Shown: positions 8,950 through 17,855 of the stretch, one piece after another
Layout of the letters: every line of letters starts with the position of its first letter
Numbering within the stretch: the first letter of the stretch is position 1
Assembly: GCA_041395105.1 (NCBI GenBank)
Contig: JAWLBB010000001.1
Span: 372,001-436,000, forward strand
From: Opitutaceae bacterium
GTDB lineage: Bacteria; Verrucomicrobiota; Verrucomicrobiia; Opitutales; Opitutaceae
Direction: 5' to 3'
Length of the DNA stretch: 64,000 bases
The notes under the pieces: generated by a model
Seen by the model: only the letters and a program-made list of their open reading frames with translations
The model's database searches: none
What the model was told of the DNA's origin: nothing
Position numbers and translations under genes: made by a program

Positions 8950-10935
8950 TCAGATCCCGCCCGAAATCAGCGTTCCGTCCGGGTCAAAAACCAGGCGTTG
9001 ACGCTCTCCGTCGATCCGCGTGTCGATTTCATAGGTCTGCTGACCTTGAACGGTCACGCACCGCACCCGACGGAGTTCGATCGGTTTACCGGAATCGATG
9101 AGAATTCTCGCGATTGCCTCGGGAACACGATCGGCCGCGATCTCCTCGCTCCGTTCAACGAGAACGCCGTCGGGTTGGATTTCCAGTTCCAGATCACCTT
9201 GTGCCGTGTCCGCATCCACCGAATACACGAGATCGCCGTTGCGTTCGCGGCGTCGGACATCGTCGAGTTTCGCGTCTGCCAACTCCCGTGCGATGGTGGC
9301 CTGAACAGGATCCGGGGCTTCGGTCAGGTTGATCTTGCCCAGCTGGATATCTCCGGACCATCGGGTCGGCCCGGACAGAACCAGCCCGTTGAGCCAGATC
9401 TCACCCTCCCGTCGCGCCAGTTCCACCACCACGTCGTGGCCGTCGCTCGAGAGCGTGACGGGTGGAAGCTTCGCCCCGGACGTGGATCCCCGCCGGGCCG
9501 TCACCTGATCGGCCAGCATGACCCGCCCGTCAATCACCAGGTCAAACCGTCCGGTCGATCGGGTCTGATCCGCGCCTCCATTGAAGCTGTAGAGTTCCAA
9601 CAGGTAGTCGCCGGCATCGAGGCCCTTGAGCTTGATCCGGATCGCGTCGTCATCACGCTCCCGCATGCCGTCTCGGAGCAATGATCCCCAGCGGATCGAT
9701 TCCTCAAGGGCTCCGTTATCCCTCCAGGCCGGTCCGCGGTCGATCTCGATCTCAAACTTGAGATCGAAGCCGCAGGAATAATCCTGATCCCGGTCGTCGG
9801 ACCAGCGTTCCCACCCGGGTTCGACCCGTTGATCGTCCGGACCGAAGTCGATCTTCAGTTCGGTGCGGGCTGATGGCGCCGTCCCGGCGCCCGCCTCGAC
9901 CGATTCGAAGCCGAACAATCCGACGGCGATGGCACCCGCTCCCCAGGCAGCCAGGGCGAGCACACCTGTTTTCCGCGCATTCAGTTCGTCGCGCCTGAGC
10001 AAACGTCCGATCCGATTTCCGATCTCCGTTCGAGTTGCCGCGAGGCCCGCGAGTGGCGTCCTGCTGCCATGCGCATTGAGACGGTTGACCAGGACGGAAT
10101 AGAGGGCCTCCGCATAGTGTCTGGCTTCGGAAGGACTCCCGGCTACCGCGTCGTCGCAGGCCTTTTCCATTTCGTGTCGCCATTGCCGGTGAGCCCACCA
10201 GATGGCCGGGTGAAACCAGAAGATCGCCTCGGCCATCGACCAGGCCACCATGCTGAGGTGGTCGAGATGACGGATGTGGACAAGTTCGTGCCTGAGGATC
10301 CAGCGCATCCTGGACGGGATCGTGTGTTCAACCAGTTCAACCGGCAGAAGGAGGAAGGGCCGCAGGCCGCAGGTCACCAGCGGACCAACCGCCCGGGTGT
10401 TGACGATCAGAGTCGGCGGGAATTTGAGTCCGCATCGACTGACTTCCTCTCGGTAAAGCCGGGCGAGATCTGGCGGCGGGCGAATCGAGGATGATCGGAC
10501 CTTGCGGATCTGGATCCGCCCATAGAGATGCCAGGTCAAGACGGCGAGCAGACCGGAGAGCCAGATCGGGAGAATCGGGAACGACCCGGAATCAAGGCGC
10601 CGGGCTTGGTCGGGAGTGAAGGTTGAGAGGGGCGCCGGGGCGGGCTCGGCCCCAAGGGATTCGGCCAGCGGCTCAAGCCCGGCGGGTCTTGCCGTGATCA
10701 GTCCCGGCTCGGGCCGGCCGGAGGATGTTGTCAACCTGTCCGGAATGGACAGTGCGAACGGGCTGCCGGAGAGCGGGATGAAGACGAGGCAGGCCTTCAG
10801 CGGGACCAGCAGCCAGAGCCAGCCGCAGAGGCGGGCGCGCTTTTTCCCGGCGAGCCGGGTCAGGCCGGTCACCACCAAAGCAACCAGGGTCACCTCGACG
10901 CAGACCCGGACAAGCTGGTGCTCCAACCCACTCAT
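8950..10935 (-). CDS. blaR1: BlaR1/MecR1-like M56 metalloprotease fused to malectin-like and PepSY-like domains
   Basis: The 661-residue membrane protein combines an M56 zinc-protease domain with an unusual sensor region. Membrane segments lie near residues 10-26, 38-55, 120-136 and 323-342. The protease site HELVH is at 216-220, and EKACDDAV near 257 fits the third ligand region. BlaR1 proteins that sense beta-lactams end in a penicillin-binding domain. Here the part after the last membrane segment is a galactose-binding/malectin-like beta-sandwich (about 358-520; KIDFGPDDQRVEPGWERWS) followed by a PepSY-like C-terminus (about 545-661). No SxxK/KTG set is seen. It follows blaI by 9 bases and probably signals by cleaving that repressor. 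The ligand is unknown. Confidence 0.8.
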   Translation of the reverse strand: MSGLEHQLVRVCVEVTLVALVVTGLTRLAGKKRARLCGWLWLLVPLKACLVFIPLSGSPFALSIPDRLTTSSGRPEPGLITARPAGLEPLAESLGAEPAPAPLSTFTPDQARRLDSGSFPILPIWLSGLLAVLTWHLYGRIQIRKVRSSSIRPPPDLARLYREEVSRCGLKFPPTLIVNTRAVGPLVTCGLRPFLLLPVELVEHTIPSRMRWILRHELVHIRHLDHLSMVAWSMAEAIFWFHPAIWWAHRQWRHEMEKACDDAVAGSPSEARHYAEALYSVLVNRLNAHGSRTPLAGLAATRTEIGNRIGRLLRRDELNARKTGVLALAAWGAGAIAVGLFGFESVEAGAGTAPSARTELKIDFGPDDQRVEPGWERWSDDRDQDYSCGFDLKFEIEIDRGPAWRDNGALEESIRWGSLLRDGMRERDDDAIRIKLKGLDAGDYLLELYSFNGGADQTRSTGRFDLVIDGRVMLADQVTARRGSTSGAKLPPVTLSSDGHDVVVELARREGEIWLNGLVLSGPTRWSGDIQLGKINLTEAPDPVQATIARELADAKLDDVRRRERNGDLVYSVDADTAQGDLELEIQPDGVLVERSEEIAADRVPEAIARILIDSGKPIELRRVRCVTVQGQQTYEIDTRIDGERQRLVFDPDGTLISGGI

Positions 10936-10944
10936 ACGTCTATC

Positions 10945-11409
10945 CTATAGTCCCGAATGCGGTCGATGGCCAGCTTTCCCGGTCAAGTCTGAGCCGGGTC
11001 CAGACTGGTCCAGGAGCCGACGGATCTCGTCGAGTTCGGCCTGATCGACCTCGCCACTGCGCAGCAGATGGGCGAACATCGAAGCCGAGGACCCTTCGAA
11101 AAACTGTTTCCGGACCCGGCGCAGCAGGCGATCCGCGACTTTCTCCCGTTTCAGAACAAACTTGTAGGATTTGGCCTTCGAGTGTCGATCAACCCGGCGA
11201 ACGACGCCTTTGTCGCACATGCGGTCGAGCATGGTGATGACAGTCGTGTGCGCGAGTGGACGCGACCTGGCCAGGTGTTCCCGAACCTGGGCGACGGTGG
11301 ATTCGCCCTGCTCCCAGAGAACCAGCATGATTTCGGTTTCCAACTCGGTCAGACCGGCGGCACTCCTCCGGGGGGGAGTGGCCAGGGCCTTGTGCCGATT
11401 GTTCTTCAT
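10945..11409 (-). CDS. blaI: BlaI/MecI-family winged-helix repressor
   Basis: The 154-residue protein matches the BlaI/MecI/CopY family. The N-terminal winged helix starts with LTELETEIMLVLWEQGESTVAQVREHL, followed by the recognition region AHTTVITMLDRMCDKGVVRR. The C-terminal helical part (RLLRRVRKQFFEGSSASMFAHLL) is the usual dimerisation region. The start overlaps the tolC-like stop by four bases, so it is translated from the tolC transcript. It most likely represses its own operon through the palindrome at 13002-13023, and is inactivated by the downstream M56 protease. Confidence 0.9.
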   Translation of the reverse strand: MKNNRHKALATPPRRSAAGLTELETEIMLVLWEQGESTVAQVREHLARSRPLAHTTVITMLDRMCDKGVVRRVDRHSKAKSYKFVLKREKVADRLLRRVRKQFFEGSSASMFAHLLRSGEVDQAELDEIRRLLDQSGPGSDLTGKAGHRPHSGL

Positions 11410-12992
11410 GGGTTCCTGACCTCCTGCTCACTCGAATCTTTCCGGCCGGCCGGGTCTCCCAGATTGCTCAACCGGGCCAGTTCATCTTCAAGTTGAGCGT
11501 AATAGGCTCCTGAGGCCACATCCAGGTCGACGATGACCTCAAAGAAATCGTCCAGGGTGTCCAGGAGATCCTGCTCCGTACTGAACAACTCACCCCGGGC
11601 GCGAAGGACATTGTCCAGCGATTCGTCCGATTCGAGATAGGCACTCCGTTTCTCCTCGAAGACCGCCCTCCGCGAGTCCCGACTCAGCTTCAGCTCCCGG
11701 ACCACTCCGCGCAGATTGGTGGCCTGACCGAACCGCCGGTCAATTTCATTCTCCAGTTGACGTTCACGGTACTTGGCCAGGGCCGTGAACTTCCGCTCTT
11801 CCGCCTGGGCGCGCCGCAACGACAACATGAGCAGCTTGGGATCATTGCGTTCAATCGAGAAGGCGATGCCCGCCTGATAGGCTCGCTGGCGCGACGGATT
11901 GTCTCCGTGTGAATCGAAATCGTAGGAGCCGAAGATGTGACCGATGATGTCCCACTTCCCCCGTTCGGCCAGGCTGATCTTCAATCGGGCATTGTCCCGG
12001 GCGGTCTTCATCACCTGCATCTCCACGTCATTGCCCAAAGCCTGCTCGAGGACTTCGGCCGGACTGCTTGCGAGATACTGGCCTCCGTGGAATCGATCGG
12101 AGTAGAGATCCAGGACCTCGATCTTTTCCAGAGGAAGGGCGTTCAGGCCGATGCGGTCGAGCAGTTCGATCCGCTTGGCGGCGATATCGCCTTTCCTCTC
12201 CACCAATCTCGACTGATAGGCCTGCAGCTGGTCCCGCATCTGGCTCAGATCCCTCTCCGGTTTCAACCCTTGCGATTCGCCGAGCAACGCCTCGATGTCA
12301 TCGTAGGCACTCTGGGCGACGGACTGAACGGCGAGCAGGCTCTGAAGCTCGAAATAGGTCTGGTGGCTTTCGGAGATGGTATCGCGGACGGTCTCGATGA
12401 AATCGAGCCATGAGCCCAGCATCTCGCTCTCTTCGAAACTTCGTTCGGTCACACGTTCCAGCCGGGTGAAAGAACTGAAGAGGGGAAACCGCCCGGCAAA
12501 CTCGACAAATGGATTCCGGTTGGTCTGGTCCTGGTCCCAGGTCGAGCGATAGCCCGTGCTTCCTCCAATGCGAGTGCCGTCGAAGAACTCCTTCTCCATG
12601 CCGACGGCCACCCGCCCGACATCCTCGTATTCTTCCCTGCGATCGCCGGCGATGATCTCGCTCTCGAGATCACGAGTGATCCCGGATTCCAGAATGAGTG
12701 GCCGGAATTGACTCACATTCCGTTCGTATCGAAGAAACTGGAATTCGGATGCGTCCACGTCATAGCGGGCGGCCGTGACCTTGAGGTTGTGCTCGAAGGT
12801 CAGTCGCACGATGGTATCCAGACCGACGATCGGCAATTCCTCGGGTGCCTCCGGGAGCTGAACCTCGTCGGCGAAGACCACTGCCGGGATGAGCAGAAGT
12901 CCGGTAGCGATCCACGACGCCAGGATGGAGCGGGGTCCGTCGTGCGGACACCGGATCGGCACCTCTGGCCGGCGGGGTGAGTGTTTGTTCAT
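11406..12992 (-). CDS. TolC-family outer-membrane channel protein
   Basis: The 528-residue protein has a hydrophobic N-terminal segment (about residues 24-41) and the long paired coiled-coil helices of TolC outer-membrane factors. The two halves begin around TIVRLTFEHNLKVTAARYDVD and AEVLEQALGNDVEMQVMKTARDN. It should form a trimeric exit duct for an efflux pump or type I exporter. No inner-membrane pump or adaptor gene is adjacent. It is the first gene of a tolC-blaI-blaR1 operon, which is unusual because BlaI/BlaR1 pairs normally flank beta-lactamase genes. The ATG at 12992 is preceded by GAAGGG. Confidence 0.85.
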   Translation of the reverse strand: MNKHSPRRPEVPIRCPHDGPRSILASWIATGLLLIPAVVFADEVQLPEAPEELPIVGLDTIVRLTFEHNLKVTAARYDVDASEFQFLRYERNVSQFRPLILESGITRDLESEIIAGDRREEYEDVGRVAVGMEKEFFDGTRIGGSTGYRSTWDQDQTNRNPFVEFAGRFPLFSSFTRLERVTERSFEESEMLGSWLDFIETVRDTISESHQTYFELQSLLAVQSVAQSAYDDIEALLGESQGLKPERDLSQMRDQLQAYQSRLVERKGDIAAKRIELLDRIGLNALPLEKIEVLDLYSDRFHGGQYLASSPAEVLEQALGNDVEMQVMKTARDNARLKISLAERGKWDIIGHIFGSYDFDSHGDNPSRQRAYQAGIAFSIERNDPKLLMLSLRRAQAEERKFTALAKYRERQLENEIDRRFGQATNLRGVVRELKLSRDSRRAVFEEKRSAYLESDESLDNVLRARGELFSTEQDLLDTLDDFFEVIVDLDVASGAYYAQLEDELARLSNLGDPAGRKDSSEQEVRNP

Positions 12993-13001
12993 GGCTTTCC
13001 C

Positions 13002-13023
13002 TTCTTCTACAATTGTAGAAGAA
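13002..13023. promoter_or_regulatory. Perfect 22-bp palindrome, likely BlaI operator
   Basis: The 22 bases are a perfect palindrome centred between 13012 and 13013, with core CTACAATTGTAG. BlaI/MecI-type repressors bind dyads with TACA/TGTA half-sites, which this contains. It overlaps the -10 box and reaches into the ribosome-binding region of the tolC-like gene, so binding would block transcription of the tolC-blaI-blaR1 operon. Confidence 0.85.
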
Positions 13024-13041
13024 AGGAGGGACGGATGTCAA
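13012..13041 (-). promoter_or_regulatory. Sigma70-type promoter of tolC-blaI-blaR1
   Basis: On the minus strand a perfect TTGACA -35 box (13036-13041) is followed by an 18-base spacer and TACAAT as the -10 box (13012-13017). The predicted start of transcription falls near 13005, leaving a leader of roughly a dozen bases before the ATG at 12992. The -10 box is inside the palindromic operator. Confidence 0.8.
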
Positions 13042-13102
13042 CCCGCCGTTCGGGGCCGGCAGGGGGATTCCCGTCCGGACCGGTTGATGCCGTTTCCGGA
13101 CT

Positions 13103-14473
13103 TCAGGGTTCGGTCTCGGGGTTGTCCACGTCGGGTCCGGTGACATCGGGGCGGGCGCTGGCGCCGTCCCTCGAGCGCTGCATTTGTATCCACTCCTTGA
13201 GACGCCGGACCGTTTCCGGTTCTCGTTCGGCGAGATTGGTGGTTTCACCGGGATCGGCTTCGAGGTCGAAGAGTTCGACGGGGATGCCGCCTGGATTCTC
13301 CCGCAGGATCAGTTTCCACCGGCCATTGCGCGCGGCGAACTGGTTGCCCCGCAGATTCCAGTAGAGGGACCGGTCGGTCAGTTCGGGAGGCCGGACCCGG
13401 GAGTCGGTGGCGAGGAGCGGCCAGATATTCCGACCGTCCCATTGGGGATCGGCCTTCGGCGGGCTGTCGGTCAGCGCGCAGACGGTCGGCATCCAGTCGG
13501 CCACGGAAACGGGAAGGCTCATCCGGCCGGGAGTGAGGCGTCCGGCCCAATTGACCAGGGTGGGGGTGCGGATGCCTCCCTCATAGAGCTGGGCCTTCTG
13601 TCCCCGCCAGGGCAGGTTGCTGCCGAGTCTCGGCGACGGTGGCTGAAACCCCGGGTACTTGGCGGTGGAGGAAGCCGGGACTCCGGGGGTCGCTCCATTG
13701 TCGGAGGTAAAGAAGATCAGGGTGTTCTCCCGCAGGCAGAGTCGTTCGAGGGTCTCCACCAGGCGACCGATGGCGGCATCCATGTGGCTGGCGTAGGCGG
13801 CGTAGGTCCGGTAGGAACGATCACGTTCGGGGTCATCATCGAAGTGGTCTGCGGCATAGCGGTCGAGCCATTCCTGGGGAGCCTTGACCGGGAAGTGCAC
13901 GGCGGTGAAGGGCACGTAGGCGAACCAGGGATTCGTGCGTTGTCCGATCCATTCGATGGCTGCGTCGGTGATCAGGTCGGTGATATGGCCGTGGTCTTCG
14001 ACGAAGGTGCCGTCGCGATGCCAGGTGACGCTGTACTGGCCCTTTTTGTAGCGGTGATTGTAGGGATCCACACCGCCGGCGAGGCTTCCGTAGGCGGTAT
14101 CGAAGCCGAACTGGTTCGGTCCATACTCCGGTTTCGAACCGAGGTGCCATTTGCCGAAGAGACCGGTCTCATAGCCATGGTCCCGCAGAGCGCCGGCGAG
14201 GGTCGAATACCCGTCGGGGAATACGGGAGCGTTGGAGGGCTGGGTGGCGTGGGTTCCGAAGCGTCCCGGGTATCTTCCGGTGAGCAGCGAGGCCCGGGTG
14301 GGCGTGCAGACCGGGCAGACGTAGTGCTGGTCGAGTTCGAGGCCGGTTGCGGCGAGCCGGTCGAGGTTGGGTGTGCGAATGGCGGATCCGTGCCAGCCGA
14401 CATCCCCCCATCCCAGGTCGTCGGCAACGAGAAAGAGGATATTCGGCCTTTCAGTTTTCATCGGGAAAGCCAT
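13103..14473 (-). CDS. Sulfatase (formylglycine-dependent), no signal peptide
   Basis: From the ATG at 14473 the protein has 456 residues. It shows the S1-type sulfatase hallmarks NILFLVADDLGWGDVGWHGS (metal-binding Asp pair) and VCTPTRASLLTGR, whose Cys would become formylglycine. Later motifs include GKWHLG and FFTSDNG. It should hydrolyse a sulfate ester. No signal peptide is seen from either plausible start (14473 or 14461), and the longer reading from 14569 does not supply one. The enzyme therefore looks cytoplasmic, unlike most bacterial glycan sulfatases. AGGAGGG precedes the chosen start, at a long spacing. It is divergent from the SBP-permease fusion at 14514, with only 40 bases between start codons. 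Confidence 0.85.
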   Translation of the reverse strand: MAFPMKTERPNILFLVADDLGWGDVGWHGSAIRTPNLDRLAATGLELDQHYVCPVCTPTRASLLTGRYPGRFGTHATQPSNAPVFPDGYSTLAGALRDHGYETGLFGKWHLGSKPEYGPNQFGFDTAYGSLAGGVDPYNHRYKKGQYSVTWHRDGTFVEDHGHITDLITDAAIEWIGQRTNPWFAYVPFTAVHFPVKAPQEWLDRYAADHFDDDPERDRSYRTYAAYASHMDAAIGRLVETLERLCLRENTLIFFTSDNGATPGVPASSTAKYPGFQPPSPRLGSNLPWRGQKAQLYEGGIRTPTLVNWAGRLTPGRMSLPVSVADWMPTVCALTDSPPKADPQWDGRNIWPLLATDSRVRPPELTDRSLYWNLRGNQFAARNGRWKLILRENPGGIPVELFDLEADPGETTNLAEREPETVRRLKEWIQMQRSRDGASARPDVTGPDVDNPETEP

Positions 14474-14513
14474 GCTGATTCCGAAACCCTCCTGAGGCAA
14501 GCACCCTGCGCTC

Positions 14514-17500
14514 ATGGCACCCCGCATTCCGATGCGTATTCCGAAACCGGCACTGACACGCCTATTCACTGTTTTCCTGATTGTCCTTGGCCTGGTCTGG
14601 CTCTGGGGGCGGTTGCTCCAGCCCGGGAATGCCCTTCCGGAAACCCTGAGCGATCAGGAGAAGGCGGTGCTCGAAGCCGAGCGTCAGCCCCGGCTGGATC
14701 CGGATCGCGACGATCGGATCGTTCGCGATGTCGATTACTCCGAGGGGGCGGCCGCTGACTGGTTTCCCAGGAATGAAGCGCCGGTTCTGAAAGAACTGGT
14801 TGCTTCCGGGGTCCTGCCGCCGGTGGCCGAAAGGGTGGGTTCGGAACCCCTTGTTCTTGAGGGGCCTGACGGGATCGGGAAGTATGGTGGCTATTGGGCG
14901 GACGCCGTCACCTGGGAGTCGGAAGTCTTTGACCGCCTTTACCGGCATATCGCCGGAGTCACCCTTCTGCGCTGGTCGCCCTCGGGCTACCCGATCGTGC
15001 CTCACGTCGCGCGGGACTACGAGGCATCCGATGACTTGCGGGTGTGGACGTTTCACCTGCGAAGGGGGATGCGCTGGTCGGATGGTTACCCCTTTACCAC
15101 GGCAGACATCGACTATTGGTACCGCTGGGAGCTTCTTTATTTCCAGGAGATGGGCGATCCGGTGAACATGCTGGGCTACCGGGTGTTGCGGTCGGCGGAC
15201 GGGATGGGGCGGCTCGAAGTGATCGATGACCTGACCTTTCGATTTGTCTTTCCCAACCCGGCTCCCTTTTTTCCCGAGATTCTCGCCAGCACCTCGCTCA
15301 AGGAGATCTTCGCCCCGCGCCATTATCTCGAGAGGTTTCATCCGGAGCTGGGTGACGCCGAGCTGATTGACGGCATCATGAAGCGGCGCGGGCTCAATAC
15401 CCGTACCCAGGTCTACCGTGAAATCCGGCGGGACGACAACCCGGAGCACCCGCGGCTCAATCCCTGGCTTTACCGGCGCTACAAGACGAACTCGCCCCAG
15501 GTGTTTGTCCGCAATCCCTATTTCTGGGCCGTGGATCCCGAAGGCAACCAATTGCCCTATATCGACCGGATCACCTTGGACATCGACACCCCGGAACTGT
15601 TCGCGCTGAAGACGGCGGCCGGTGGTTACCCGGCCGTGTTCGAGACGGAAAACCTGCGGCTGTCCAACTACGGGCTCTACATGAACTCGCGCGATTCGGG
15701 CAACTTCGACGTCCGGCATTTCTATTCCGGGCAGCGCAGTCTCTGGACCATCATCTTCAACCTCAACCTGGTGCATGCGGACGATGACAAGCTGGGGGCC
15801 CAGAAGGCAGTGCTGCTCAATCGTCGCGAATTCCGCCGGGCTCTTTCCCTGGCCATCAACCGCGAGGCCATCATCAAGGCCGAGTTCCTTGGCATGGGCG
15901 AGCCGGCCCAGGCCGATCCGGGACTGGATTCGCCGTTCCACAATGAAGACCTTTATCGCTCGGCGATTGAGTATGATCCGGAGGAGGCCAATCGCCTCCT
16001 GGACGAAGTCGGACTGACCGGGCGGGATGCCGATGGCTTTCGAACCCTCCCCGATGGATCGCCCATGGTCTGGTTCATCCCATACCGATCGAATACCCTC
16101 CCCGGTCCGTTTCAATTTGTCATCGACGACTGGGCGGCCGTCGGCATCCGGGCCATTGCCCGGCAGGTCTCGGATGGCCTGATCAGTGCCCAGCGCATGG
16201 CGGCCAACTACGAGATCTACATCCATTCGGCGTACGTCGACTTTGTTCCCATCTGGGATCCGACGCCCTTTGTCCCGTTTTCCGGAGGCGGATTGCATGC
16301 TCCGCTCTGGGCCATCTGGTTTGAATCGCGATTTCGCGCGAGTCACCATATGGCGGCCCCCGAGGTCGAGCCGCCTCCCGAAGGACATTTCATCCGCAGG
16401 ATCTTCGACAATTACCTGAAGGCGATGACCGCCCCGTCGCGGGAGGAAGGCCTGCGGTATTTCCAGGAGATTCTGGAAACGACCTCAGAGGAACTCTTCA
16501 TGGTCTCGATCGCCTCGCCTCCGCCGGCCATCGCCGTGATCCGCAATGACTTCATGAATGTTCCCCGGCAGGGCATACGCGGCAATTTCCTGCACACGCC
16601 CCTGAACATGGGATCCGAAACCTTCTTTTTTGAGAAGCCGACGGATTCGGCGGGAGCCATCGCGCAGCTGAAGAGCGACCTGGTGAAGCCATCCTCCTCC
16701 CCCGTTCTGTCCGCGGTGGAATCCGGAGTTTCGGAATCCCATCGCCTGGGCGGTTTTCTGCGGTTTGTCAGCCTCGGCATTGTGCTCCTGGGAGCCGTCA
16801 TGGTCGGGGTGCGGCACCCCTACGTCGGCCGGCGTCTTCTCATGTTCATACCGGTTCTCCTGGTCATCTCGGCGGCGACCTTCGTCATCATCCAGATCGC
16901 CCCGGGCAACATCATCGAGACGCGCCTGCTGGCACTGGAACAGAGCGGCACGCCGGTCGACCGGGATGAGATCGAGCGGATCAAGTCGCAATTCCATCTC
17001 GATGAGCATCCTGTCCATCGGTATCTGCGTTGGATCGGGGCCGTCTGGTTCACCAGTTTCTCCAGTGAGGACAAGGGCCTGTTGCAGGGCGACCTCGGCG
17101 TGTCATTGACTGATCCCCGGCGCCCGCAACCGGTCAACGAACTGGTCGGCGACCGCATCCTCTTCACCGTGCTGATATCGCTCGGGACGATCCTCTTCAC
17201 CTGGTCGCTCGCCCTCCCCATCGGCATTTTTTCAGCGGTCCGCCAGTATTCGATCGCCGACTACGCACTGACCTTTCTCGGGTTCATCGGCATGAGCATT
17301 CCCGGCTTCCTCCTGGCGCTCCTCATCATGTACTGGGGCGGGCGCTTTTTCGGCCTGGACCTGACCGGACTGTTCTCGCCCGAGTTTGAAGCCCAACCGG
17401 AATGGACCTGGGGCAAGGTCGCCGACCTGATGCGGCACATCTGGGTGCCTCTCGTCGTTCTCGGGGTTCAGGGCACCGCCTCCATGATCCGCATCATGCG

Positions 17501-17855
17501 GGGCAACCTCCTCGATGAATTGCGCAAGCCCTACGTGACCACGGCCCGGGCCAAAGGGGTTCGTCCATTCCGTCTCATTGCCAAGTATCCGGTCCGGGTG
17601 GCGCTCAACCCCTTTGTTTCGACCATTGGCAGTCTCTTTCCCGAGTTGATTTCGGGTGGGGCCATCGTAGCCGTGGTCCTGGGGCTGCCCACCGTCGGGC
17701 CGATGCTGCTCGGGGCGCTTCTGAGTGAGGATATCTACATGGCGGGTTCGATGCTGGTGGTGCTCAGCCTGCTGGGCGTGTTGGGGACGCTGGTCAGCGA
17801 TCTCCTGTTGATGTGGCTGGATCCGCGGATCCGAATGGAAGGAGGAACACGGTGA
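14514..17855 (+). CDS. ABC importer: substrate-binding protein fused to DppB/YejB-type permease (copy 1)
   Basis: The 1113-residue protein joins two parts that are normally separate. Residues 15-35 form an N-terminal membrane anchor. About 90-720 is a family-5 oligopeptide-type binding protein (TFHLRRGMRWSDGYPFTTAD is diagnostic). A membrane segment near 738-760 leads into a DppB-like permease (RRLLMFIPVLLVISAATF) with the cytoplasmic EAA loop TARAKGVRPFRLIAKYPVR. This topology places the binding domain in the periplasm and the permease N-terminus back in the cytoplasm. The substrate is probably an oligomer larger than a single sugar. The next gene starts within its stop (TGATG). No ABC ATPase gene is in the window. 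Confidence 0.85.
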   Translation: MAPRIPMRIPKPALTRLFTVFLIVLGLVWLWGRLLQPGNALPETLSDQEKAVLEAERQPRLDPDRDDRIVRDVDYSEGAAADWFPRNEAPVLKELVASGVLPPVAERVGSEPLVLEGPDGIGKYGGYWADAVTWESEVFDRLYRHIAGVTLLRWSPSGYPIVPHVARDYEASDDLRVWTFHLRRGMRWSDGYPFTTADIDYWYRWELLYFQEMGDPVNMLGYRVLRSADGMGRLEVIDDLTFRFVFPNPAPFFPEILASTSLKEIFAPRHYLERFHPELGDAELIDGIMKRRGLNTRTQVYREIRRDDNPEHPRLNPWLYRRYKTNSPQVFVRNPYFWAVDPEGNQLPYIDRITLDIDTPELFALKTAAGGYPAVFETENLRLSNYGLYMNSRDSGNFDVRHFYSGQRSLWTIIFNLNLVHADDDKLGAQKAVLLNRREFRRALSLAINREAIIKAEFLGMGEPAQADPGLDSPFHNEDLYRSAIEYDPEEANRLLDEVGLTGRDADGFRTLPDGSPMVWFIPYRSNTLPGPFQFVIDDWAAVGIRAIARQVSDGLISAQRMAANYEIYIHSAYVDFVPIWDPTPFVPFSGGGLHAPLWAIWFESRFRASHHMAAPEVEPPPEGHFIRRIFDNYLKAMTAPSREEGLRYFQEILETTSEELFMVSIASPPPAIAVIRNDFMNVPRQGIRGNFLHTPLNMGSETFFFEKPTDSAGAIAQLKSDLVKPSSSPVLSAVESGVSESHRLGGFLRFVSLGIVLLGAVMVGVRHPYVGRRLLMFIPVLLVISAATFVIIQIAPGNIIETRLLALEQSGTPVDRDEIERIKSQFHLDEHPVHRYLRWIGAVWFTSFSSEDKGLLQGDLGVSLTDPRRPQPVNELVGDRILFTVLISLGTILFTWSLALPIGIFSAVRQYSIADYALTFLGFIGMSIPGFLLALLIMYWGGRFFGLDLTGLFSPEFEAQPEWTWGKVADLMRHIWVPLVVLGVQGTASMIRIMRGNLLDELRKPYVTTARAKGVRPFRLIAKYPVRVALNPFVSTIGSLFPELISGGAIVAVVLGLPTVGPMLLGALLSEDIYMAGSMLVVLSLLGVLGTLVSDLLLMWLDPRIRMEGGTR

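Noticed and set aside
14478..14548. Direct repeat ATTCCGAAACC (14478-14488 and 14538-14548) in the divergent sulfatase/importer start region
   Set aside because: Two 11-base copies, one within coding sequence, are not enough to claim an operator.
14562..16388. 608-residue minus-strand frame inside the fusion importer gene
   Set aside because: It is antisense to a protein with clear family motifs, and no domain is seen in it.
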